DNA of 64,000 nucleotides from assembly GCF_000801105.2 (NCBI RefSeq), contig NC_079512.1, forward strand, positions 32,567,848-32,631,847, read 5' to 3'. Position 1 is the first letter of the stretch. Each line of letters begins with the position of its first letter. This document shows positions 52,176-64,000 of this stretch, piece after piece. The translations under genes and the position numbers were made by a program. Below the pieces are notes generated by a model. The model did no database searches. It saw only the letters and a list, made by a program, of their open reading frames with translations, and was not told the DNA's origin. The DNA comes from Raphanus sativus. Taxonomy: Eukaryota > Streptophyta > Magnoliopsida > Brassicales > Brassicaceae.

Positions 52176-52338
52176 GTTAATTTTGAGAGCCTACAAAAAT
52201 TTGAGACAACACTAATTGGTATCAACATCATATCATCTTGTAGTGGAACGCGTAATTTGGGTTAATTTTGAGAGCCTACAAAAATTTGAGACGACAGTAT
52301 CAACATCATATCATCTTGTACTGAAACGCGTAATTTGG
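52176..52338 (+). repeat. Tandem duplication of about 85 bp
   Basis: Unit 1 (52176-52260) and unit 2 (52261-52338) share gttaattttgagagcctaca, then aatttgagac, then the word tatcatcttgta and ending acgcgtaatttgg. Unit 2 lacks seven bases. Adjacent, near-identical, head to tail; no gene is affected. Confidence 0.9.
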
Positions 52339-52429
52339 TATGAAGACTTATTGAGTCACTTTGGTCCATACTTTGATTTTAGGCTAGCCTTTACATTAGA
52401 GGCTTTAATGACAAGTACTTTAATTGTAA

Positions 52430-53792
52430 CTAGAATTTTTATCCGCGCTTCGAAAGCGCGAGTATTATTTTTTCACTTTTATGAAATATATTATTTGTTT
52501 GTAATTATTGAATTTATTTATTTTAATAAAATTTTCTTTATAATAAATTCAACACATAGAGTGTCTCTGGTAAACTATGTATTTTTCTAGTTTTATTTTA
52601 TTCGCTTTTCAATCAACATATTTATTTGGTTTGTTATTAAAATAAATGATTATAGACTTTGATCTCTGCACCTCCTCGGATGTATATTTTAAAAATATGA
52701 TGATATTTGTTTTTCATGTAATTATTAGGGTTTGGCAAAATGAATCCGAGAAACAGAGTTGATACCGATCCGTAAATATAGTACCAAACCTGAACATAAA
52801 TTGATTAAATATTCGAATTATTCAAAATTTTGTTAGTTAGAGAACCGAATCGGATCCGAACCGAAGTATTCATGTACCTGAATTTATCTAAAAATATATT
52901 TATATACTTATATATTAATTATTTTTATATTTACGTATATAAAACATCAAGAATGATACTTTTAAATTGGTTTAAAATACTTGAAAATATATATAGATAG
53001 TAAAAAACAAATATCTGAAATAGTTAAAGTATACTCAAATCACCAAAAATACTTAAAATAATTATTGATTTCGTATCCAAAATTTTAAATCAAACCAATT
53101 GATATATTAAGCTTAGGTATTCTGACATATGTTATTTAAATTTATAGGTACTTTATTTATAGATTTTGAAAAATTTAAAATATATAGTGATTTAAAACTA
53201 TAAAAATAATTTAAATAGGTTATCCAAACCCAAACCAAACCCGCAAAGATCCGAATCAAACTCAAACAAAAATTTAGAAACATCCTAATAGGACTGAAAT
53301 CTTTGACCTCGAAAACCCGAAACGCAAACCGATCAGAACCAAACCCGTATGGATGTCTGAAAACCCATTCTTAGTCATTATTATATATCGTATAATTTCA
53401 TCGTATAATTAATCGTATTTTATATGTACCATCATATAAGTAATCATATAATTATATAATTAATAGTTTAATATGTATCATCATATAAATAATTAATATA
53501 TTATATTTTTAAAACTTAATATGAAATATAAAAATCATAATTTGAGTTGGTATTTCAAATTGGGCTTTGTATTGTATTTTTCTTATATATATTGACAACA
53601 TTCTTTTATAATGGACTTAATAACTTAAGCCCATTATTTTTTCTGTTTAATACTACTATCTTTGTTTCCAAACAAAATTATTTTTTTTTAAAAAGCCTAC
53701 AATCCATATTTCCAAACACACCAAATTTTTTTAATACTTTTATCCAAATATTCAAACACACCGAAATTGTACTTTAGCTTTAATAAGATAGA
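52430..53792 (-). mobile_element. Helitron, non-autonomous, both ends visible
   Basis: Minus-strand 5' end TCTATCTTATTAAAGCTAAA from 53792 (preceded by A); minus-strand 3' end with hairpin CGCGCTTTCGAAGCGCG (52444-52460) then CTAG at 52430 followed by T. Length 1363 bp, no coding capacity. The middle part (about 52730-53370) is rich in phrases such as accgaaccgaatcc and may be a second decayed element inside it. It lies between the CRK pseudogene and CRK-C. Confidence 0.8.
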
Positions 53793-54417
53793 TAAAGTGG
53801 GAGTCAATTCCACACAATGCAACTATTCTCACGCTACAATGAAAATGATATATGTAACTAGGACCCGACAAAATATCCGTAAAATGTGATTCGATTTGTT
53901 ATACATTTTATTCGAACCGAAAAGTCTGAATATTTATAGTTCTATGATTCAAAAAATATATTCACATGCAATGTCTATAAAAAATCATAAATGCAAATAT
54001 TTCTAAAGATGAATTTTCGATGTGATTCATTATATGCATATATACATATATTTAAAAAATTATATATATAAATTATATATTTATAATAATTTATGTAAGT
54101 TTAAAAATATTTTTATTCATTAAATTTTTAATTTTGTCTTAATTAAAAAAATTAAATAAATTTTTATTTATTTTTATTTGTATGGATATAAAAATATAAA
54201 ATTTCTGAATAACCAGACATCAAATATTGTGATAAATAATTAAATCGAATCGAATAATTCATTATTCTGACTAAATCATGAATGTATACAAAAACTGGTG
54301 CCCACCTGATCATCAACTTCATCTGTCTTTTATTCAATGGCTTACAGTAAAATAGTACCACTTATGTCGTCAGTATTCTGAGTCCACGTTTGAATATTCA
54401 ACATTATTATATTGGCG
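53793..54417. other. AT-rich upstream flank of CRK-C
   Basis: No gene. An aactaggacccgac at 53856 looks superficially like a Helitron end but lacks the hairpin. The remainder is A/T-rich simple sequence. Confidence 0.5.
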
Positions 54418-54437
54418 TTGACTTTTGACTATTGACT
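54418..54437 (+). promoter_or_regulatory. Triple W-box upstream of CRK-C
   Basis: Three TTGACT cores at 54418-54423, 54425-54430 and 54432-54437 within 20 bases, ending about 95 bases before the CRK-C ATG. Clustered TTGAC cores are the known binding sites of WRKY factors in CRK promoters. No expression evidence is available here. Confidence 0.55.
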
Positions 54438-54531
54438 TATCGTGAAGTTTGAGGATCGTCCATTCGCTGTTTAAAACTTGTAAGAAACGAACAGATGCGT
54501 GTATACTTAGACACAGATCTTAAAGTGAATT

Positions 54532-57123
<2,592 letters not shown>

Positions 57124-57264
57124 AGATGGAAGTATTCTCTACATGTACAAATTTGCGTGATGCTTGTATAATCTTATGTCATGTATTCTCTCTGCCTTTG
57201 CTCAACTCAGTTTAAAAATACTTAGCATTCATATAAGTGACTGGAGTATTCTCCTTTGAGTGCA

Positions 57265-57456
57265 AAATCATATTCATTATATGAAACAGAACAAAAACAG
57301 ATTATTTAGTACTGTTCTTGAATTGTTTTTTTTTTTTAACTCTTCTAGCCCGTCCTGAAATGTTAAGAAAATGCACGTTCATTCGTTGCAATATGGTTGA
57401 AGCTGCAACAAACAAGATTCCAAGGTGAAGGTGGATTCCGGCGGTCGAGGTTAGCT
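57265..57456. pseudogene. CRK relics downstream of CRK-C
   Basis: Two unlike scraps abut. 57265-57375 resembles, on the plus strand, 46215-46320, which is CRK-A intron 1 and the end of its exon 1 in antisense (ttcttgaattgttttttttttttaactcttctagcc and what follows). 57396-57456 (gttgaagctgcaacaaacaag and ggtgaaggtggattccgg) matches exon 3 of CRK-B/C in sense orientation. Both are too short and too damaged to code. Confidence 0.65.
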
Positions 57457-58394
57457 GGATGAGTTAAGCTTCTCTAACATGTTACAAAAAGTTAAGAGTC
57501 TTGTCTGTCCGAGGTTGACTTAGTCACCTAAACCGGCTAGGATGCGTGCAAGCTCTGAAATTAGACGGATACGGTGCGACTATATCCGTATATGAATTAA
57601 CGATTTTTTTTTTAATTGAGTGTTAAAGTTATTCAAATAAAGTCGTTTGGTGAAAGACTGAATCGTTGAGGACTTGGTCTCACTAGAAACTAGAGGTGAA
57701 AATTTGAAAATGGGGGATCAATTTTCCACAATGCTACTTTTCTCACGTCTACAATAAATGTTAATATCCGTAACGATCATCATATGACTTTTAGTCAAAA
57801 TGGCTTTTAGTAAAAATAGTATTACCTATGTCGTCGGCATTCGATTCTAAAAGTTACTGCTGATAATCATATTTTTACATTGTTTCAAAAAACAAAAAAT
57901 CATATTTTACACAAACCGGTTAGTTTACTAAACCGAGATCGCATGAACAGAAAACCAACGCTATTAACCGATAATTTATGCCCTCTCTCTCTCTCAAGCG
58001 TTCAGTCTCATTTTCTGCGATAAAGGAGAGGGTATAGTATAGCATTCAGGTTCGAATGGTGGTTTTATGATATTGATTTTCCATTTCGTTTTTGGCTACT
58101 CTATAGATTACATCTGTCTGTTGATGATCTTCTATTTCGTTGAAATTTGGTTTTCACCTGTCTGTTTAGAACTCTCCATTGCTGCTCAGACTAACACTTA
58201 CTGTACTGCTCTGTTTTCATCCATTGAATCTTTTTAGAAAGTTGGCAACTTTATCAGTTGGAATCTGATGTTAGGACTAATTCTAAACGAACAAAGTTCA
58301 GTTCTTGTAATAATTTTGCATTTGAAATGTCTCTCTCTCTTTTGATGTTCCACTTTTTTGAACAGGTGGGGGAATCTTGAAACGTCTTGTTGTG
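57457..58394. other. Intergenic region before PYR4
   Basis: No gene recognised. A CT repeat near 57982 and pyrimidine-rich sequence precede the PYR4 start and may be in its leader. Confidence 0.45.
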
Positions 58395-60143
58395 ATGATA
58401 AGGTCTTTGGCTTCCCCTTGTAGTGTATGTAACTCTGTATCCTTCTTTTTCCACTCTTTGAGTCTCTTATTATTCAATCAATGTGTAACCTTTTTGATTT
58501 CGGTCTTGTGATGACAACCTCTTAATATATCTATTCTTTTGTATAAGGGATTTGGATCTCAAAAACTTGACAGCTCTTGTAAGAAACTGAAGCAGAGAGC
58601 AGTAAGAATGGAACTCACGATCACCCAACCTGATGATTGGCATCTTCATCTCCGTGACGGTGATCTTCTTCAGGCTGTTGTTCCCCACAGGTCATATATA
58701 ACCTCCTTCATTTTATTTTATTTTTATATTAAGATGAATTTGCATTTGTTTAATTGTTTTTTCTTCATTTCACTGCTTTTCCTATACTAGAATCTATGTA
58801 TATCTTTGATGCTTGTGTGTTTGTCTGATGGAAATGGGCTGTGTTGCATGTGTAGTGCGAGTAACTTTAAGAGAGCGATTGTGATGCCAAATCTGAAACC
58901 GCCTGTTACAACCACTGCAGCTGCCATTACTTACCATGAATCCATCACGAAAGCTTTGCCACATGGGAGCAGCTTTGATCCATTAATGACTCTTTATTTG
59001 ACTGACAAAACCCATCCTGATGAAATCAAGCTTGCCCGTAAATACCTTTGCCATTTGTTTCTTCATCTTTTGAATTGAGGTTGTACTTGTAAATGTTCAG
59101 TTTATGTATAATATAATCTTTTTTTTTTATTATAGGGGAAAGTGGTGTGGTTTATGCGGTGAAGCTCTACCCTGCTGGAGCCACTACCAATTCTCAAGAT
59201 GGTGTCACAGACCTCTTTGGAAAATGCTTACCAGTACTTGAAGAGATGGTCAAACAAAACATGCCTCTGCTGGTAAATAAAATCACACACCAGATTAGAC
59301 TTTGTTATATTTTTAGACCTTTTTTCTAAGTAATGTTTTTGTTAGGTTCATGGAGAGGTCACAGATCCAAATATTGATATCTTTGACCGCGAGAAAATCT
59401 TCATTGAGACAGTTCTCCAGCCTCTAATCCAGCGCCTTCCACAGCTTAAAGTAGTGATGGAACACATCACCACCATGGATGCTGTGAACTTTGTTGAATC
59501 TTGCAAAGGGTTTGTGGGTGCAACAGTCACACCACAACATCTCCTTCTCAACAGGAACGCTCTTTTCCAAGGTGGATTACAACCTCACAACTACTGCCTT
59601 CCCGTTCTCAAAAGAGAGATACACCGTATGTTCTTCACTTCCCTTCCCTATAGAACACTGAGATTTTACTTCTCAACATCATTGATTTTACTTTCAATTT
59701 CTACAGGAGAAGCCATTGTTAAAGCTGTGACTAGTGGAAGCAAGAAGTTCTTCCTAGGCACAGATAGTGCTCCACATGAACGGAGAAGAAAAGAATCATC
59801 CTGCGGTTGTGCTGGTATTTACAGCGCCCCCGTTGCCTTGTCCTTATACGCCAAGGTCTTTGATGAGGTAAGCAACAAACAACAGTGTACTCTCTTCGTT
59901 TGAAGTTTCCTCCTTATGTTCATTCATATATGTTTGTTTAATGTATAGGCTGGTGCTCTTGACAAGTTGGAAGCTTTCACAAGCTTCAATGGACCTGATT
60001 TCTATGGCCTTCCGAGAAACTCGTCAAAGATCACTCTCAAAAGAGCTCCTTGGAAGGTTCCAGAGGCTTTCTCCTTCTCCTTTGGGGATATCATTCCAAT
60101 GTTTGCTGGAGAAACCCTTCAATGGCAACCATTCTTCCAATGA
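58395..60143 (+). CDS. PYR4: Dihydroorotase, pyrimidine biosynthesis
   Basis: Seven exons: 58395-58424, 58548-58690, 58856-59037, 59136-59272, 59346-59625, 59707-59867 and 59949-60143, 375 residues. The enzyme closes N-carbamoyl-aspartate to dihydroorotate, the third step of UMP synthesis. Zinc ligands are visible: HLHLRDG near the mature N-terminus, the lysine in [14 protein letters not shown] (carbamylated in the family), VHGEV, MEHITT and LGTDSAPH. It is of the bacterial PyrC (class II) type, free-standing, as in plants. The short first exon [10 protein letters not shown] plus [14 protein letters not shown] gives an organelle-targeting presequence ahead of the internal [11 protein letters not shown], which is an alternative start at 58609. 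Corresponds to At4g22930. Confidence 0.95.
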
Positions 60144-60265
60144 AACCGGAGTACTTGTTTGTGTCTTTTTGGATTGGATTCTCTTATGACTTGAGGAATA
60201 AAAGCAAAGAATGTTTTATTATGTGTTTTGAATCTGTTTTTTTTTCTCTCTCTCAATATTTGAAT

Positions 60266-62199
60266 CTAATTGACAGTACAATCTTCAATCAATGTGTGCA
60301 TGATGCCTACTCTCTCCGAAGAAGATGTCCCATTCTCATAAACGCTAGATAGAATTGTTGCTTTTGAGTTAACTCTAGATGGACTCATTGGCAAAGGTAT
60401 GTCTTCCTCCATATTCTGGTTGTGTCCATATGGATCCCTGTAAGAGTCTTCTTCTGCTCCAGTTTCATCATCGGTTGCCATGTCCGTAGCTCTTTGCATT
60501 TGTATAGGAGAATGATCTTGTAAACTGGTAGTCTCCTCTTCCTCGTATGAATTTGTATATGAAGTTTCTCTGCTAGAAGAATCTGCTTGTGGTTCGTCTC
60601 CTCTTCTAATTTGTGAAGCTTGCTTTGTAGCTTCACCGAGCTTCTTAATGTCCATTTCTTTACTGGGAGCGTACTTTGATAGAGAAGATGGATCGCAAGC
60701 CAATGGCTCAGTGTTGAAGTACTGTTTCACGGTGGCAGAAGCTATTAAGAACAACAACAAAAAACCAGAGGGAACATATGTAACGATTCAAAATCCAAAA
60801 GTACCTCGCTGTTGAGAGCAGTAGCAGCAGTGCCTCGAAGATCTGGATCTATAGAGAGCAAAGTCTCTAGAAGCGAGATAACAGGAACCGGAAACTCTTT
60901 GAATGTCTCTGCTATATTTGATCCGTATGGGAACATTGGTCTCAATGGAGCAGAAATCTTCAGCTTTGTCCAATAGTCTTCTGTAGGTGATCCACACAAC
61001 TCGAATATCTTTTGCAGTTGTTCTGTCTTAACACAGATTTAAAAAAAAGGTCTGAGACTTTGCTTATCTGATAAGAACAAGACTGTAACTGGTTTACCTC
61101 GTTTTTACCAGGAAGAATAGGCTTTCCAGCGTATATCTCACCTAGTACACAGCCTGTGCTCCACATGTCGATGCCAACACTGTAATGAGAAGCTCCAAGC
61201 AAAAGCTCAGGAGGTCTGTACCATAGAGTTACAACGTTTGTAGTCAAAGGAACACTGTTATGAGGATCGAAAAACGTCGATAACCCAAAATCAGCAATCT
61301 TGAGGACTCCATGTTGGTTTATGAGAAGATTAGAGCTTTTTATATCTCTATGGAGTACATGGTTAGTGTGACAATGATCAAGACCTCTAAAGAGCTGCCT
61401 CATGTAGCATTTAACCTGACATAAGAAGATTGATATTGATACAAAGCTTTTTTTAATAAAAGTGGTTATGAAAATAGTTACCTGAGGCTCAGAGAATTCA
61501 ACACCGAGTAATGAAGAGAGTCGTAAGAGGTCATGTTCCATGTACTCAAAGATCATGTATAGGATAGAGGAGTCGTGTTCTACAAGCATGAGCCCTTCTA
61601 GTTTAATGATGTTTGGATGGTCTAGCTTGCGTAGGATTATGATCTCTCTAGCTATGCACCTGATGCTCTCTGAGTCGTTTAGATCGAAACGGATTCTCTT
61701 GAGAGCTACGGTCTTGTTGCGGAGAAGATCTCTAGCTTTGAACACCTTGCTGAATGTTCCTCTTCCAATCTGTTGTTGCAGATACATACAAGTGTATGTT
61801 TTATCAAATAAGGAGAGGCAGAGTCTTAGAAAGAGAAGAGAGAGAGAGAGAGCGAGATACTTGTTCTTGCTTCTCGAAGTGAGATTCAGGGCGAGGAAGC
61901 CAACCAACAAGCGCTTCACCAGCGTGGGGGATAAGCCACGGCGGCCAACCGGAGTCAGCTAATTCCGATGAGCGAGGAGGAGGAGGATTAACGACAAGGA
62001 CGCTCTCTTCTCTTTTCAGCTCCTTAAGACCTAACTTATCACTCACCTTTTCTGAGACTTTATGTGCTTCATCATCATCATCATCATCATCATTAGCTAT
62101 CACTGTTGAAGTTGATGGAGGAACTTGGAAGCGAGGACGGTACTCCGGCGACTCTTTTGTCGCCGGTTTCTTTCTTCGAGAAGAGATGATGCAACCCAT
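60266..62199 (-). CDS. Cyclin-dependent-kinase-like protein kinase
   Basis: Five exons: 61861-62199, 61482-61769, 61098-61415, 60805-61026 and 60266-60721, 540 residues. MGC at the start is a probable N-myristoylation/palmitoylation signal, placing it at a membrane. The N-terminal extension has a poly-Asp run and the subgroup signature WPPWLIPHAGEALVGWLP before the kinase domain. Kinase features: IGRGTFSKVFKARD, VALKRIRFD, ESIRCIAREI (cyclin-helix region), HRDIKSSNLL, ADFGLSTFF, VTLWYRPPELLLGA and GCVLGEIYAGKPILPG. The C-terminal 150 residues are Ser/Glu-rich. Exon 5 must begin at TACTTC (acceptor aacag) to give the family's SEYFNTEPLACDPSSL. Matches At4g22940; the physiological substrate is unknown. 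It ends tail to tail with PYR4, 122 bases away. Confidence 0.92.
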
Positions 62200-62815
62200 A
62201 TGTTTGACAAAAGCTTGAAACCCACGGCAGTGATGGATGTGTAACAAAAGGAGATAACATTGTAATATGAGAGAATATAGAAATTGCAGTTTAAAGGAAA
62301 GCAAGAAAAAAAGCTGGTAAAGAGGGAAATGTATTAAAGTCTTTACAGAACCAAATTCGTCTGAAAGTGACAGTACTCGACTGTCTTCACTTTTTCTTTT
62401 TGTGGAAAACACAAACATATTGACGTGGACCCCAATCCAGAAGGCTTATTAGTGGTGGCTAATCATTTTTATTCTCTTTAGATTACGTTAACTTGAAAAT
62501 CAAGCTAATGCTTCACCAATTCGGTTTTGTTCAATGTATGTTGGTTTTTAACATAAATTAAAAAAGGTTTTATATACCCGGTTTAAAATTGTATATATGT
62601 ACTGTACCTTTGAATAAGGATCAACTTCAAGTCAATTGTAATTTCACTATAAGTCTATAAGAGAGTTTAAATTGTAGGAAACGTTTTAGATAGTTCTCAG
62701 CTTTCTCTAGGAAAGTATTGAGATGCTTGTAAATGATTTTCAGATGATCATTTTTCCTTCTAGACTTTTCGTTTTCTTTTTTTTTAAGTATTTTGTGTAG
62801 AATTTTTTCTGCGCC

Positions 62816-62851
<36 letters not shown>

Positions 62852-63271
62852 TTAATTCCATATTCTTTATCGATTTCCATTATTAAATAGACTTATTTGA
62901 ATTTACACCTTTGGCTCCAACTCCAAGTTACATTGCACCTTTGCTTGTTAATTAATGTCTAGTGGTTCCCGTTGACTACTCTACAACACTTTCTAATTTC
63001 GAATTTCCATCTTAAGCTTTCAAAATGAACAACATTAGAACTCGTACTGACATAATTGGTTCGAACCGAGTTACACAAATATATTTAATAGGTTTGAATA
63101 CAAAGTAGAAACATATTTATTTTGCAGGTAATGTTTTTATAAAGTTTAACTCCTGGACTTAGAACAAGTTAAATACACTAGGTAGTACCGTAGTAGGTAT
63201 GTAACTTTCTGACATCTCAGAGTTTTGGAGGAAAATATATAAAAACAAAGATCAACACACATTCTTGATAA
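62200..63271. other. Promoter of the CDK-like gene and 3' flank of AGL19
   Basis: A CT microsatellite at about 62819-62847. No coding sequence. The two minus-strand genes bracket it. Confidence 0.5.
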
Positions 63272-64000
63272 TTAGTTTTGAGGAGGGGTTTTCTTGGATT
63301 GTCTTGTCTCAGGAGGTCCAATGAACAAACCAGTCTCCACTTCCATGTTGTCATTTTCATCCATGTTCATTTCTGATGATGATAAGGTTGATGATGATGA
63401 TGCTACTACTATTGCTCCCATCCCATGCAACTTTTATTTACAATTAACCAAAGCTCTTAATCAGAAAAAAAAATTCATTCATTACAATAGTAACATTTAC
63501 GACGAGAGGAAAACAAATATTTACCTTCTCCTTCAGTTCTTTATTTTCATTGATGAGATTCCTCTCCTAAGATTTTGACAAGCAACAGAGTATTTTTCTT
63601 ACTTTGAAGTATTGTAAATCGAAACTAAATATAATTTCTTATATCATTATATGAATAGGTATGTCACACACATATATAGAAATAAAAAGAGTAAATGTGA
63701 ATTTTGTTTACCTCTTCCTTCAACTTCTCAATTTCTTCACGGAGTAATTGGTACTGAAAACAATTGAATATACAAATATATGTAAGCAAAAATTTGCATA
63801 GTTAAAATAATTTGATGAATGTATACAGCTTCGCATGTACATTCCAATGAATCTTTAAGCCATATATCCACACTACATGCAATTGCGTTGTAGATACTTT
63901 TTATTACAATATTATCTTGAGGTTGATAATATCATTAGTGAAGCCATGCAAATCATGCATATAGACAGCAATGATATACTGAATCTTGGTTTAACTAATG
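63272..64000 (-). CDS. AGL19: MADS-box gene (AGL19-like), 3' exons only
   Basis: Three exons at the 3' end are inside the window: 63712-63753 (YQLLREEIEKLKEE), 63525-63566 (ERNLINENKELKEK) and 63272-63430 (LHGMGAIVVASSSSTLSSSE ... NDNMEVETGLFIGPPETRQ, ending PPQN). Two 42-bp exons at the K-box end and a short variable C-terminus are the standard plant MIKC layout. The ETGLFIGPPETR tail is the AGL14/AGL19/SOC1-group C-terminal motif. MADS domain and most of the K-box lie beyond position 64000; the remaining 63754-64000 looks like intron. AGL19 promotes flowering and is repressed by Polycomb proteins in Arabidopsis. Corresponds to At4g22950 by order. Confidence 0.88.

Noticed and set aside
53856..53885. 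aactaggacccgac as a Helitron 3' end on the minus strand
   Set aside because: CTAG is present but there is no GC-rich hairpin next to it.

Overview
The window is nuclear DNA of a crucifer (Brassicaceae). Its genes have short GT-AG introns, it is AT-rich between genes, and its genes follow, in order, a segment of Arabidopsis thaliana chromosome 4 that I recall as At4g22810 to At4g22950. Several genes of that Arabidopsis order are missing and one (DUF1191) is a decaying pseudogene. That fits a fractionated subgenome of a polyploid crucifer such as Brassica or Raphanus. Gene identities come from reading the translations; species and orthology are inference from memory, and no search was run.

Layout. 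1-12.4 kb is gene-poor: a broken LINE RNase H remnant, a possible small one-membrane-segment gene (4255), a dispersed repeat present twice, a hAT MITE (7428-7950) and a Helitron 3' end (10505). 12.4-13.4 kb is an AT-hook gene (AHL24-like). 14.07-16.74 kb is a young gag/pol-less LTR element with two 1171-bp LTRs, a 5-bp target duplication and only 331 bp inside. 16.7-20.5 kb shows no gene. 20.5-24.6 kb is a nest: a LINE ORF1 (DUF4283 and zinc knuckle) split by a hAT element that carries a truncated transposase and a spliced-looking gene fragment.

24.9-35.4 kb is gene-dense: YCF49-like (-), a SNARE-associated (VTT) membrane protein (+), anthocyanidin synthase (-) with a 7-residue C-terminal duplication, a complete Helitron, an internally deleted hAT element and PGRL1 (+). 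36.4-37.3 kb is the DUF1191 pseudogene and 37.5-38.3 kb another Helitron. FZR2/CCS52A1 (+) and SGR1/NYE1 (-) follow tail to tail.

44.6-57.5 kb holds three apparently intact cysteine-rich receptor-like kinases (CRK-A on -, CRK-B and CRK-C on +) with CRK fragments around them. As I recall, Arabidopsis has none between SGR1 and PYR4. A 442-bp hAT MITE sits in the CRK-B promoter while the matching site in CRK-C is empty. 58.4-64 kb returns to the expected order: dihydroorotase PYR4 (+), a CDK-like kinase (-), and the 3' end of an AGL19-like MADS-box gene (-) cut by the window edge.

The genes are independently transcribed. Three act in plastid or pigment biology (ANS in anthocyanin synthesis, PGRL1 in cyclic electron flow, SGR1 in chlorophyll breakdown). 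The CRK cluster is the clearest lineage-specific addition, and its neighbourhood has been reworked by hAT elements, Helitrons and local duplication.
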